NCBI RefSeq assembly: GCF_001883705.2
Contig: NZ_MDEQ02000033.1
Span: 1 to 64,000, forward strand
From: Burkholderia catarinensis
GTDB lineage: Bacteria; Pseudomonadota; Gammaproteobacteria; Burkholderiales; Burkholderiaceae
DNA: 64,000 nucleotides
Reading direction: 5' to 3'
The notes below the pieces were generated by a model. It was given only the letters and a program-made list of their open reading frames with translations, searched no databases and was not told where the DNA came from. Below, in pieces: positions 1 to 9,826 of this stretch. Both the position numbers and the translations under genes were made by a program. Numbering within the stretch: position 1 is the first letter of the stretch; the number at the start of each line of letters is the position of its first letter.

Positions 1-1311
1 TACGTGATCTCGCTGGGCAACGTCACGCGCTGGCTGGGCACGCAGGCGGAAGCCTTGGGCGTCGAGATCTTCCCGGGCTTCCCGGCCGCCGAGATCCTGT
101 ACAACGACGACGGCTCCGTGAAGGGCGTCGCGACCGGCAACATGGGCGTGGGCAAGGACGGCGAGCCGACCGAGAACTTCCAGCTCGGCATGGAGCTGCA
201 CGCGAAATACACGCTGTTCGCCGAAGGCTGCCGCGGCCATCTGGGCCGCCAGCTGATCTCGAAATTCAAGCTCGACGCGAACGCGGATCCGCAGGCGTAC
301 GGGATCGGCATCAAGGAACTGTGGGAAATCGATCCGGCCAAGCACAAGCCGGGCCTGGTGATCCACACGGCCGGCTGGCCGCTGAAGTCGGATACCTACG
401 GCGGCTCGTTCCTGTATCACATGGACAACAACCAGGTGATGGTCGGCTTCGTGGTGGGCCTCGGCTACACGAACCCGTACCTGTCGCCGTTCGAGGAATT
501 CCAGCGCTACAAGACGCACCCGTCGATCCGCGCGTTCCTCGAAGGCGGCAAGCGCGTGTCGTACGGCGCGCGCGCGATCACTGCGGGCGGGCTGCTGTCG
601 CTGCCGAAGACGGTGTTCCCGGGCGGCGCGCTGATCGGCGACGACGCGGGCTTCCTGAACGCGTCGCGGATCAAGGGCAGCCACGCGGCAATCAAGACCG
701 GCATGCTGGCCGCGGACGCCGCGTTCGACGCGGTGCAGGCGGGCCGCCAGAGCGACGAGCTCAACGCCTATCCGGACGCGTTCAAGCAATCGTGGCTGTA
801 CACGGAGCTGTACCGCGCGCGCAACTTCAAGCAGTGGATGGCCAAGGGGCTGTACCTGGGCACGCTGATGGTCGGGCTCGAGCAGAAGGTGATGGGCGGC
901 AACGTGCCGTGGACGCTGCATCACAAGCATGCGGACCACGAGATGCTGAAGCCGGCGTCGCAGTGCGAGCCGATCGTGTACCCGAAGCCGGACGGCAAGC
1001 TGACGTTCGACCGGCTGTCGTCGGTGTTCGTGTCGAACACGAACCACGAGGAGAACCAGCCGGCGCACCTGACGCTGAAGGATGCGAACGTGCCGGTAAA
1101 CGTGAACCTGCGCACGTACGCGGGGCCGGAGGGGCGGTTCTGCCCGGCGGCGGTGTATGAATTCGTGAAGAACGACGACGGCAGCGACCGGCTGGTGATC
1201 AACGCGCAGAACTGCGTGCACTGCAAGACCTGCGACATCAAGGACCCGACGCAGAACATCGTGTGGGTTACGCCGGAAGGCGGCGGCGGGCCGAACTACC
1301 CGAACATGTAA
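1..1311 (+). CDS. Electron transfer flavoprotein-ubiquinone oxidoreductase (5'-truncated by window edge)
   Basis: ETF-QO passes electrons from reduced electron transfer flavoprotein (fed by acyl-CoA and other dehydrogenases) to ubiquinone at the inner membrane. Frame 1 is open from the first base; 436 codons are present against about 550 in the family, so the N-terminal FAD GxGxxG region lies outside the window. The C-terminus carries the 4Fe-4S ferredoxin-like cluster: an FCP cysteine followed by the triplet CVHCKTC, then DPTQNI, the usual ETF-QO ending. The middle contains the typical GDDAGFLN FAD/quinone segment. A GTG at position 4 is internal, not the start. A strong terminator follows at once. 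Family assignment is firm. Confidence 0.95.
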   Translation, partial: YVISLGNVTRWLGTQAEALGVEIFPGFPAAEILYNDDGSVKGVATGNMGVGKDGEPTENFQLGMELHAKYTLFAEGCRGHLGRQLISKFKLDANADPQAYGIGIKELWEIDPAKHKPGLVIHTAGWPLKSDTYGGSFLYHMDNNQVMVGFVVGLGYTNPYLSPFEEFQRYKTHPSIRAFLEGGKRVSYGARAITAGGLLSLPKTVFPGGALIGDDAGFLNASRIKGSHAAIKTGMLAADAAFDAVQAGRQSDELNAYPDAFKQSWLYTELYRARNFKQWMAKGLYLGTLMVGLEQKVMGGNVPWTLHHKHADHEMLKPASQCEPIVYPKPDGKLTFDRLSSVFVSNTNHEENQPAHLTLKDANVPVNVNLRTYAGPEGRFCPAAVYEFVKNDDGSDRLVINAQNCVHCKTCDIKDPTQNIVWVTPEGGGGPNYPNM

Positions 1312-1321
1312 CCTGCCGGAA

Positions 1322-1348
1322 CGCGCCGCCGCGAGCGGCGCGTTTTTT
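1322..1348 (+). terminator. Rho-independent terminator of ETF-QO gene
   Basis: A perfect 8-bp stem (CGCGCCGC / GCGGCGCG) with a 5-base loop is followed directly by six T residues, 10 bases after the ETF-QO stop codon. Confidence 0.9.
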
Positions 1349-1368
1349 CAGCGGGGCATGGCAAACCG

Positions 1369-1410
1369 CTGCAAACGAAACGGGGCGCTGCATCATGCAG
1401 CGCCCCGTTT
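1369..1410 (-). terminator. Terminator facing aroC
   Basis: A 15-bp inverted repeat (arms 1378-1392 and 1396-1410, GC core CGGGGCGCTGCA) with a 3-base loop. Read on the minus strand it is followed by TTTCGTTTG, which suits termination of aroC. It lies tail to tail with the ETF-QO terminator. Confidence 0.75.
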
Positions 1411-1463
1411 GCATTCATCGCTCGACGTTCGAGACGAGGCGCGCGGCGCCCCGCCCGCTTGCG

Positions 1464-2564
1464 TCAGGTCGCGCTGCCGGCAATCTTCGGCGTCGGCGTT
1501 TCGACATCGCCGCACTGAGCGCGATGGCGCAGCGCATGGTCGATCAGCACCAGTGCGAGCATCGACTCGGCGATCGGCGTCGCACGAATGCCGACGCACG
1601 GATCGTGGCGGCCGAACGTTTCTACCGTCGCCTGTTCGCCCGCCTTCGTGATCGAACGGCGCGGCGTGCGGATGCTCGACGTCGGCTTGATCGCAATCGA
1701 CACGGTGATGTCCTGCCCCGTCGAAATCCCGCCGAGCACGCCACCCGCATGGTTGCCGACGAAGCCGCCCGGCGTCAGCTCGTCGCCATGCACCGAGCCG
1801 CGCTGCGCAACGCTGTCGAAGCCCGCGCCGATCTCGACGCCCTTCACCGCGTTGATGCTCATCATCGCTTTCGCGATGTCCGCATCGAGACGGTCGAACA
1901 CGGGCTCGCCCCAGCCAACCGGCACGCCCGACGCGACGACGTCGATGCGCGCGCCGATCGAATCGCCATCCTTGCGCAGCGCATCCATGTACGCCTCGAG
2001 CTCCGGAACGACCGCCGCGTTCGGCGAGAAGAACGGATTCTCGCGCACGTGCGACCAGTCGACGAACGGCACGTCGATCTCGCCGAGGCCGCTCATGTAG
2101 CCGCGCACCTCGACGCCGAAGCGCTCGCGCAGCCACTTCTTCGCGACCGCACCCGCGCCGACGATCGGCGCGGTGAGGCGCGCGGACGAGCGGCCGCCGC
2201 CGCGGTAATCGCGGATACCGTATTTCTGCCAGTAGGTGTAATCGGCGTGACCGGGGCGGAACGTCTCGACGATGTTGCCGTAGTCCTTGCTGCGCTGGTC
2301 GGTGTTGCGGATCAGCAGCGCGATCGGCGTGCCGGTCGTCATGCCTTCGAACACGCCCGACAGGATCTCGACCTCGTCGGCCTCCTGCCGTTGCGTCACG
2401 TGCCGCGACGTGCCGGGCTTGCGGCGATCCAGCTCGAACTGGATGTCGGCTTCGGTCAGCCCCATCCCCGGCGGGCAGCCGTCGATCACGCAGCCGATCG
2501 CGGGACCGTGCGATTCGCCGAAAGTCGTGACAGTGAAAAGCGTGCCGAGGGTATTGCCGGACAT
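1464..2564 (-). CDS. aroC: Chorismate synthase
   Basis: Last step of the shikimate pathway: anti-1,4-elimination of phosphate from 5-enolpyruvylshikimate-3-phosphate to chorismate, in the cytosol, using reduced FMN as a cofactor. The 366-residue product shows the family signatures in order: GESHG at 16-20 (conserved His19), RPGHADYTY with conserved His106, GGGRSSAR at 122-129, the [13 protein letters not shown] block, and RHDPCVG near the C-terminus. The start at MSGNTLG was chosen because the family begins there; an in-frame ATG 33 bases upstream would add a non-conserved tail. It appears monocistronic with its own terminator. Length and motifs are normal. Confidence 0.97.
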   Translation of the reverse strand: MSGNTLGTLFTVTTFGESHGPAIGCVIDGCPPGMGLTEADIQFELDRRKPGTSRHVTQRQEADEVEILSGVFEGMTTGTPIALLIRNTDQRSKDYGNIVETFRPGHADYTYWQKYGIRDYRGGGRSSARLTAPIVGAGAVAKKWLRERFGVEVRGYMSGLGEIDVPFVDWSHVRENPFFSPNAAVVPELEAYMDALRKDGDSIGARIDVVASGVPVGWGEPVFDRLDADIAKAMMSINAVKGVEIGAGFDSVAQRGSVHGDELTPGGFVGNHAGGVLGGISTGQDITVSIAIKPTSSIRTPRRSITKAGEQATVETFGRHDPCVGIRATPIAESMLALVLIDHALRHRAQCGDVETPTPKIAGSAT

Positions 2565-2623
2565 GATGGAACCGCCGAAAAAGGAATGAGCAAGCAAGTA
2601 CGGGCCTGCCGGAATACAGACGG

Positions 2624-2670
2624 GCCCATATTTTGCGAGTCATGAAATATGGACAAGCCCATATTATGCC
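2624..2670. repeat. Operator-like direct and inverted repeat upstream of aroC
   Basis: GCCCATATTTTGC (2624-2636) and GCCCATATTATGCC (2657-2670) form a direct repeat with 33 bp between starts, about three helical turns. An inverted copy, AAATATGG, sits between them (about 2645-2652). The block is AT-rich in GC-rich surroundings, 60-105 bp upstream of the aroC start. It could be an operator or promoter element; the factor is unknown. The rest of 2565-2853 shows no gene. Confidence 0.4.
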
Positions 2671-2853
2671 AGTCGTCCCGCCGGCGCGGGACCTGCGCGG
2701 CATGTCGCCGGCAGAACGCGGCACGCCCGAACTGCGCGCCGTGGAACATGCAAGCCAGCCGTCACGCTGACGAAAGCCGGCTTGCCTCGCGGGAGCCGGC
2801 CCGTCCGGGGCCGGAACCATCGTACGGCGCGGCCCGCCTACGGCATGCCCTGC

Positions 2854-4788
2854 CTACTTCCGCGCGCCGCGCAGTTCGATCACCGCGGCCTGCAGCGACT
2901 CGGGGGTCGCGACCGACGCCGCGATCGGCTCGCCCACCGCCAGCGTCAGCCGGCTCATCACGCCGCGCTTGATGGGCCGCGGCATCCGCGCATCGGAATG
3001 CCGTGAGAAATAGCTGCCCCACAGCCCGCGCAGCGCCATTGGAATCACGGGCGCCGGCGTGCGGCCCAGGATCTCGGTGATGCCGTGGTGGAACGTATTG
3101 ATGTCGCCCGTCTTCGTCAGCTTGCCCTCGGGGAAGATGCACACGAGTTCGCCGTCCTTCAGCGCGGCCTCGCACAAGTCGTACGCGCGCGTGAGCATCG
3201 CGGGATCCTCGTGACGCGGCGCGATCGGGATCGCCTTCGCATGCCGGAACACCCAGCTCGCGAAGCGCGTCTTGAAGATCCGGTGATCCATCACGAAACG
3301 GATCGGGCGCGGGCTCGCGGCGGCCAGCACGAGTGCATCGACGTAGCTGACATGGTTGCACACGAGCACGGCCGCCCCTTCCGCCGGGATCCGCTCCGCG
3401 TGCACGAGGCGAATCCGGTAGAAGGTATGCACGAGCACCCACGCGACGAAGCGCAGCAGGAACTCGGGCACGAGCAGGTAGATATACGCGGCGACGACGA
3501 CGTTCAGCAGCGCGGTGACGAGGAACAGGCCGGGGATATCGACGCCGGCCCTGGTCAGCCCCATCGCCATCACGGCCGACAGGATCATGAACAACGCGTT
3601 CAGGATGTTGTTCGCGGCGATGATCCGCGCGCGGTGCGTCGGCGCGCTGCGGCTCTGGATCAGCGCGTACAGCGGCACGCTGTAGAAGCCGCCAAACATC
3701 GCCAGCAGGAACAGGTCGGCCAGGATGCGCCAGTGACGCGCGCCGGCCAGGAATTCGCCGACCGACAGCAGATGGCCGGGCGACGGCAACGCATGACTCG
3801 CGAAATACAACTCGATCGCGAACACGCTGATGCCGATCGAGCCGAGCGGCACGAGGCCGATCTCGACGCGCCGCTGCGACAGCCGCTCGCACAGCAGCGA
3901 GCCGAGGCCGATGCCGACCGAGAACGTCGCGAGCAGGATCGTGACGACGTCGGGGCTCGCGGACAGCACGTCCTTCGCGAAATTGAAGAACGACGTGAGG
4001 AAGGTCGCGCCGACGAACCACAGCCACGAGATGCCGAGCAGGCTCAGGAACACCGTGCGGTTCTGGCGCGCGAGCCCGAGATTGCGCCAGGTCTCGCTGA
4101 CCGGATTCCAGTTGATCACGAGATCCGGCTGCGGCGCCGGCGTGGACGGGACGCGCTGCGCGACGAGCCGCCCCGCGAGTGCGATGACGACGACGCTCAC
4201 CGCGAGCACGCGCTCGCCGCTACCTTCGATGCCCGCGGCCGCGCCGCCGATGATCGTGCCGATCAGGATCGCGATGAACGTGCCCATCTCGACGAGGCCG
4301 TTGCCGCCGACCAGCTCATGCTCGGCGAGATGCTGCGGCAGGTATGAATACTTGACGGGCCCGAACAGCGTCGAGTGCATCCCCATCATGAACGTGCACA
4401 GATACAGCAGGGGCGCGCTGTGCGTGACGAAGCCGGCCGCGCCGACCAGCATCAGCGCGATCTCGAAAGTCTTCACGAAGCGCGTGAGGGTCGCCTTGTC
4501 GTATTTGTCGGCGATCTGGCCGGACGTCGCCGAGAACAGCACGAACGGCAGGATGAAGATCGCGGAAATCAGGAACGCGGCCGTCTTCGCATCGACGCCG
4601 GAGAACCGCGCGGTGTGATAGGTGACGAGCGACGTGAAGCCGATCTTGAAGACGTTGTCGTTCAGCGCGCCGAGGAACTGGGTCGTGAAGAACGGTGCGA
4701 AACGGCGCTCGCGCAGCAGGTCGAACTGCGACGCGTGGGCGCGCCGTTCGTCGCGCCGCCCGGAAGTGGCTTGCGTGTGATCGCTCAT
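2854..4788 (-). CDS. MFS transporter fused to PlsC-type acyltransferase (LplT-PlsC)
   Basis: The 644-residue inner-membrane protein has two parts. Residues about 30-430 are an MFS transporter like the lysophospholipid flippase LplT (FAPFFTTQFLGALNDNVFK start, about 12 hydrophobic segments). Residues about 450-640 are a 1-acyl-glycerol-3-phosphate acyltransferase with the catalytic HX4D motif (HVSYVD, His479 to Asp484) and FPEG at 552-555. This fits uptake and re-acylation of lysophospholipid for membrane repair. Many related proteins of 1,100 or more residues carry a third, AMP-binding acyl-ACP synthetase domain; here the gene stops after PlsC and the 289 bp beyond have no room for it. Substrate is inferred from family. 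Confidence 0.85.
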   Translation of the reverse strand: MSDHTQATSGRRDERRAHASQFDLLRERRFAPFFTTQFLGALNDNVFKIGFTSLVTYHTARFSGVDAKTAAFLISAIFILPFVLFSATSGQIADKYDKATLTRFVKTFEIALMLVGAAGFVTHSAPLLYLCTFMMGMHSTLFGPVKYSYLPQHLAEHELVGGNGLVEMGTFIAILIGTIIGGAAAGIEGSGERVLAVSVVVIALAGRLVAQRVPSTPAPQPDLVINWNPVSETWRNLGLARQNRTVFLSLLGISWLWFVGATFLTSFFNFAKDVLSASPDVVTILLATFSVGIGLGSLLCERLSQRRVEIGLVPLGSIGISVFAIELYFASHALPSPGHLLSVGEFLAGARHWRILADLFLLAMFGGFYSVPLYALIQSRSAPTHRARIIAANNILNALFMILSAVMAMGLTRAGVDIPGLFLVTALLNVVVAAYIYLLVPEFLLRFVAWVLVHTFYRIRLVHAERIPAEGAAVLVCNHVSYVDALVLAAASPRPIRFVMDHRIFKTRFASWVFRHAKAIPIAPRHEDPAMLTRAYDLCEAALKDGELVCIFPEGKLTKTGDINTFHHGITEILGRTPAPVIPMALRGLWGSYFSRHSDARMPRPIKRGVMSRLTLAVGEPIAASVATPESLQAAVIELRGARK

Positions 4789-4843
4789 TCGGAATACGCG
4801 CGCGTCGTCTTGGCGAAGCTGCGCGGGCCTTGTGTTGTCGTTG

Positions 4844-4878
4844 AAAAAACGGCGGCGCAGGACAAGCCTGCACCGCCG
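4844..4878 (-). terminator. Terminator of the CBS-domain gene
   Basis: A 12-bp stem (4850-4861 with 4867-4878, one G-U pair) with a 5-base loop is followed on the minus strand by six T residues, about 50 bases past the stop codon of the CBS gene. Confidence 0.85.
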
Positions 4879-4927
4879 CGTGCCGGATGGCGGCGCCCAC
4901 GCATCAACGTGCCGGGCGCGGCGTGGT

Positions 4928-5383
4928 TCACGGCTTGTGCGCTTCGGCTTCCGATTCCGGCCAGTCGCGAATATACGCCTTCAGCATCCGGTTCTCGAAG
5001 CTCTGCGCCTCGACGACCGTCTTCGCGACGTCATAGAACGAAATGACGCCCATCAGCACCTTCTTGTCGAGCACGGGCATGTAGCGTGCATGGCGCTCGA
5101 GCATCATCCGGCGCACTTCGTTGACGTCCGTTTCCGGCGTGCACGTGAGCGGCTCGTCCATCACCTTGCGAATCTGCACGTCGCCGATCGCGCCGCCGTT
5201 CACGTGCAGGCGCAGGATGATCTCGCGGAACGTCAGCATCCCGACGAGATCGCCGTACTCCATCACGACGAGCGAACCGATGTCGTGCTCGGCCATCGTA
5301 TCGACCGCTTCGCGCAGCGGCTTATCGGGCGTCACCGTAAACAGCGTGTTGCCCTTCACTTTCAGAATATCGCTGACGCGCAT
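4928..5383 (-). CDS. CBS-domain protein (two CBS repeats)
   Basis: A 151-residue soluble protein consisting almost entirely of a Bateman pair of CBS domains (about residues 8-65 and 75-135), which typically bind adenine nucleotides or other small ligands. It begins MRVSDILKVKG and contains HDIGSLVVMEYGDLVGMLTFREI and HARYMPVLDKKVLMGVISF-like blocks typical of stand-alone CBS proteins. The start was placed at 5383 because GAGGGG lies 6 bases upstream and the CBS fold begins there; the longer reading frame upstream is not conserved. It has its own terminator. Target unknown; a regulatory role is inferred only from the fold. Confidence 0.88.
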   Translation of the reverse strand: MRVSDILKVKGNTLFTVTPDKPLREAVDTMAEHDIGSLVVMEYGDLVGMLTFREIILRLHVNGGAIGDVQIRKVMDEPLTCTPETDVNEVRRMMLERHARYMPVLDKKVLMGVISFYDVAKTVVEAQSFENRMLKAYIRDWPESEAEAHKP

Positions 5384-5540
5384 CGTAGTCCCCTCATGCT
5401 TGAATGCAAAACCTCTTTCGATCCTATCGGAAAGCCTGTCAAAAGGAAAGCTCGGCCCGGTGCGGCGGGCAGCCCCCGCTTGCGGACGCCGGCCGCCCGC
5501 CGCACAATGACCGTATCGACAGCGGCCCGAGGAGACGGCC

Positions 5541-5858
5541 ATGGCGCATACGCACTCGGAGCAATTCGCCAGCTTCGCTGATTTCTACCCGTATTACCTG
5601 AACGAACACCAGAACCTGACGTCGCGGCGGCTGCACTTCATCGGCTCGCTCGGCGTGATCGGCTGCGTCGCGATGGCGATCGCGACGGGCCACTGGTTGT
5701 GGCTGCCGGCGGCTGTCGTCTGCGGCTACGGGTTCGCGTGGGTCGGACACTTCTTCTTCGAGAAGAACCGCCCGGCCACGTTCCGGCACCCGATCTACAG
5801 CCTGATGGGCGACTGGGTGATGTTCAAGGACATCTGCACCGGCAAGATTCCGCTATAG
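5541..5858 (+). CDS. DUF962 / Mpo1-like small membrane protein
   Basis: The 105-residue protein has the DUF962 pattern: FYPYYLNEHQN near the N-terminus, RRLHFIGS, two or three hydrophobic segments, GHFFFEKNRPATFRHPIYS and GDWVMFKD. In yeast the homologue Mpo1 is an iron-dependent dioxygenase acting on 2-hydroxy fatty acids; conserved histidines at H18, H32, H75 and H86 (approximate) fit metal binding. GGAG lies 9 bases before the ATG. It stands alone, divergent from the CBS gene and convergent with the YihY gene 16 bp away. The bacterial function is not established. Confidence 0.85.
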   Translation: MAHTHSEQFASFADFYPYYLNEHQNLTSRRLHFIGSLGVIGCVAMAIATGHWLWLPAAVVCGYGFAWVGHFFFEKNRPATFRHPIYSLMGDWVMFKDICTGKIPL

Positions 5859-5874
5859 CCGCCGGGCCCCGCCC

Positions 5875-7206
5875 TCACGCTGGCCGCGGCGGCCGCGCGT
5901 GCGGATCGGGCACGCCGTCCGGCGCCTGCCCGGGGATACCCGCCGGCTGCCCGCCCGCGAGCCGGTGCGCGGCGATCAGCGACGCAAGCGACACATCGAA
6001 GCAGTCGCTCGACAGCACCTCGAGCAGCGCAGCGCCGTCGACATGGCTGCGGCGCCGCTGCAACTGGTAGGACAGCTCCGTGAAATCGATCACCAGCACG
6101 TCGAACAGTTGCGCGAGCGTCAGCTGCTCCGGGTTCGCCAGCAGGATGTAGCGCGGCGTGGTCTCGCCGCCGCCGTCCAGCCTCGCAATCCATTCCCGCT
6201 CCTCCATCGTCGTCAGCAAGCGCTGCGCGGTTTCCATGTCGCAGCGCAACATGGTCGCGAGCCGCATCGCCGTGTAGCCGCGCTTGCCCCCCGCGCGCGC
6301 TTCGGCCAGCCGCGCCAGCATTTCCAGCGCGTCGAGCAGGTCGCTGCCCGGATAGTGGATACGGTGGAACTGGCCGACGCGGATCGCCGGCAGCGCCGAG
6401 GCCACCATCGCGCCGAGCAGCGCAATGAACCAGCTCAGGTACACCCACAGCAGGAACACGGGCAGCGCCGCGAACGCGCCGTAGACCGCCGTATAGGTCG
6501 GAATGCGCCGCACGTAGTAGCCGAAGCCGCGCTTCGCGAGCTCGAACGCGACGGCCGCGAACAGCCCGCCGATCACCGCGTCGCGCCATGCGACCGTGCA
6601 GTTCGGCAGGTACACGTACAGCAGCGTAAACGCGAGCACCGTCAGCGGCAGCGACACGAGTGCGAGCAGCCACTCGACGATCGACGTGGACGGCCCCGCG
6701 CCGGTGAACGCGAGCGACTGCGTGAACAGGTACGACGAGATCGACAGGCTCACGCCGAACAGCAGCGGGCCGAGCGTGATCAGCGCCCAGTACGCGAGCA
6801 CGCGCTGCGCGAACGGCCGCGGCTTGCGCACCCGCCAGATCAGGTTGAAGGCCGATTCGATCGTCATCATCGTCATCACCGACGTGACGACGAGCACGAT
6901 CAGGCCGGCCGTCGTCAGCCCCTTGGCCTTCGACGCGAACTGGTTCAGGTACTTGAAGATCTGGATGTTGAACTGCGCGGGCATCAGGTGATCCGCGAGG
7001 AACCCCTGCAGCGAGATCTGGAACGACGCGAACATCGGGAACGCGGTGAACAGCGCAAACGCGACCGTCACGAGCGGCACGAGCGCCAGCATCGTCGTGA
7101 ACGTCAGGCTGCCCGCCACTTGCGGGATGCGATCCTCGGCGCTGCGCCGGGCCGCGAACTGCGCGAGGCGCTTGATGGTGTCGAGATCGACGCTCAACTT
7201 CGGCAA
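5875..7206 (-). CDS. YihY/UPF0761 family inner-membrane protein
   Basis: A 443-residue protein with six or so membrane segments in residues 30-290 and a cytosolic C-terminal extension with a winged-helix-like stretch. Family blocks are visible: AGSLTFTTMLALVPLVTVAFALFTAFP, SVMTMMTIESAFNLIWRVRKPRPF and LPVFLLWVYLSWFIALLGA. The family was once called ribonuclease BN by error; its role is unknown. The start is a TTG at 7206, supported by AAGGAG seven bases upstream and by the conserved N-terminus; no ATG fits. It is divergent from wrbA. Confidence 0.87.
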   Translation of the reverse strand: MPKLSVDLDTIKRLAQFAARRSAEDRIPQVAGSLTFTTMLALVPLVTVAFALFTAFPMFASFQISLQGFLADHLMPAQFNIQIFKYLNQFASKAKGLTTAGLIVLVVTSVMTMMTIESAFNLIWRVRKPRPFAQRVLAYWALITLGPLLFGVSLSISSYLFTQSLAFTGAGPSTSIVEWLLALVSLPLTVLAFTLLYVYLPNCTVAWRDAVIGGLFAAVAFELAKRGFGYYVRRIPTYTAVYGAFAALPVFLLWVYLSWFIALLGAMVASALPAIRVGQFHRIHYPGSDLLDALEMLARLAEARAGGKRGYTAMRLATMLRCDMETAQRLLTTMEEREWIARLDGGGETTPRYILLANPEQLTLAQLFDVLVIDFTELSYQLQRRRSHVDGAALLEVLSSDCFDVSLASLIAAHRLAGGQPAGIPGQAPDGVPDPHARPPRPA

Positions 7207-7277
7207 ACGGCTTCTCCTTCTTGATGCCGCGCGCCCGACGGCGCGCCGCCGCCGCGCTGCGCGACGGCTTCAGCCCC

Positions 7278-7283
7278 TATAAT
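7278..7283 (+). promoter_or_regulatory. -10 element of wrbA promoter
   Basis: A perfect TATAAT lies 69 bases upstream of the wrbA start in otherwise GC-rich intergenic DNA. The -35 position (CGCTGC at 17 bp spacing) is poor, so the promoter may need an activator or be weak. Confidence 0.5.
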
Positions 7284-7348
7284 AGCCGCTCGATTCCAGC
7301 AGGGGCCGACTGCACCGGGCACGCGCGCGGCCGCACGCGGCTCCGTAG

Positions 7349-8361
<1,013 letters not shown>

Positions 8362-8382
8362 CCCTTACGCGACAAGGTGATG

Positions 8383-9801
8383 ATGTCCTCCGAAGCTTTC
8401 GTTTCCGCGTGCCGCGACGCGATCGGCGCCGACCATGTGCTGACCGCCCCGCACGATACCGAACCGTTCCTGACCGACTGGCGCCGCCGTTACAAGGGTG
8501 CCGCGTGCGCGGTGCTGAAGCCCGCGAACACGGCCGAAGTCGCCGCGCTCGTGAAGCTGGCCAACGCGCACGGCATCGCGCTCGTGCCGCAAGGCGGCAA
8601 CACGGGTCTCGCCGGCGGCGCCACGCCCGACGCGAGCGGCAGCCAGGCCGTCCTGAGCGTCGCGCGCCTGAACCGCGTGCGCGCGCTCGATCCGCACAAC
8701 AACACGATCACCGTCGAAGCCGGCGTGATCCTCGCCGACGTGCAGGCGCGCGCCCGCGACGGCGGCCGGCTGTTCGCGCTAAGCCTCGCGGCGGAAGGCA
8801 GCTGCACGATCGGCGGCAACCTGTCGACCAATGCGGGCGGCACCGCGGTGCTGCGCTACGGCAACGCGCGCGAGCTGTGTCTCGGGCTCGAGGTCGTGAC
8901 GCCGCAGGGCGAGATCTGGGACGGCCTGCGCGGGCTGCGCAAGGACAACACGGGCTACGATCTGCGCGACCTGTTCATCGGCGCGGAAGGTACGCTCGGG
9001 ATCATCACCGCGGCCGTGATGAAGCTGCATCCGCTGCCGGCCGCGCAGGTCACGGCGCTCGCCGCGCTCGAATCGCCGCACGCGGCGCTCGATTTCCTCG
9101 CGCTCGCGCAGCGCGCGGCCGGGCCGCTCCTGACCGGCTTCGAGCTGATGTCGGATTTCTGCATGCAGCTCGTCGGCAAGCACTACCCGCAACTGCGCTA
9201 CCCGTTCGCCCAAACGCATTCGCAAACGGTGCTGCTCGAACTGTCCGACAACGAAAGCGAAGCGCATGCGCGCGCGCTGTTCGAGAAACTGATGGAAGAA
9301 GCGTTCGAGGCCGGGCTCGTGGTCGACGCGGTGGTCGCGGAGAATCTCGCGCAGTCGCGCGCGTTCTGGGACCTGCGCGAGCACATCCCGCTCGCGCAGG
9401 CCGACGAGGGGCTCAACATCAAGCATGACATCGCGGTGCCGATTTCGTCGGTCGCGCGTTTCATCGACGAGACCGACGCGGCGATCCAGCAGGCCGCGCC
9501 GGGCGCACGGATGGTCACGTTCGGCCACCTCGGCGACGGCAACCTCCACTACAACGTGCAGATGCCCGAAGGCGGCGACCCGAAGGCGTTCCTGGCCGCG
9601 TTCCAGGCGCCGATCAACCGGATCGTCTACGACAACGTGCACCGCCATCACGGCACGATCAGCGCGGAGCACGGCATCGGCCAGTTGAAGATCGACGACG
9701 CGCAGCGCTACAAGTCGCCGGTCGAAACGACGCTGATGCGCACGCTGAAGACCGCGCTGGACCCGCGCGGCCTGATGAATCCCGGCAAGGTCCTGCGCTG
9801 A
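8383..9801 (+). CDS. FAD-linked D-2-hydroxyacid dehydrogenase (GlcD/DLD family)
   Basis: A 472-residue flavoprotein of the VAO/PCMH fold: FAD_binding_4 domain in residues about 40-180 (PQGGNTGLAGGATP, GGNLSTNAGG, EGTLGIIT) and FAD-oxidase C domain in 220-470 with the metal- and substrate-site motifs GHLGDGNLHYN and SAEHGIGQLK. Such enzymes oxidise D-lactate, D-2-hydroxyglutarate or glycolate and pass electrons on to the respiratory chain or ETF. The substrate cannot be fixed from sequence; D-2-hydroxyglutarate or D-lactate are both plausible. The triplet GTGATGATG gives three possible starts; the ATG at 8383 has the best spacing from AAGG. It lies 21 bp after the DUF2069 gene. Confidence 0.9.
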   Translation: MSSEAFVSACRDAIGADHVLTAPHDTEPFLTDWRRRYKGAACAVLKPANTAEVAALVKLANAHGIALVPQGGNTGLAGGATPDASGSQAVLSVARLNRVRALDPHNNTITVEAGVILADVQARARDGGRLFALSLAAEGSCTIGGNLSTNAGGTAVLRYGNARELCLGLEVVTPQGEIWDGLRGLRKDNTGYDLRDLFIGAEGTLGIITAAVMKLHPLPAAQVTALAALESPHAALDFLALAQRAAGPLLTGFELMSDFCMQLVGKHYPQLRYPFAQTHSQTVLLELSDNESEAHARALFEKLMEEAFEAGLVVDAVVAENLAQSRAFWDLREHIPLAQADEGLNIKHDIAVPISSVARFIDETDAAIQQAAPGARMVTFGHLGDGNLHYNVQMPEGGDPKAFLAAFQAPINRIVYDNVHRHHGTISAEHGIGQLKIDDAQRYKSPVETTLMRTLKTALDPRGLMNPGKVLR

Positions 9802-9826
9802 AGCCGCCCACTCCGGAGCGAAGCCC

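Noticed and set aside
1263-2645. Long plus-strand open frame opposite aroC
   Set aside because: Arg/Ala/Asp-rich translation typical of the mirror strand in high-GC DNA; aroC on the other strand has all family motifs.
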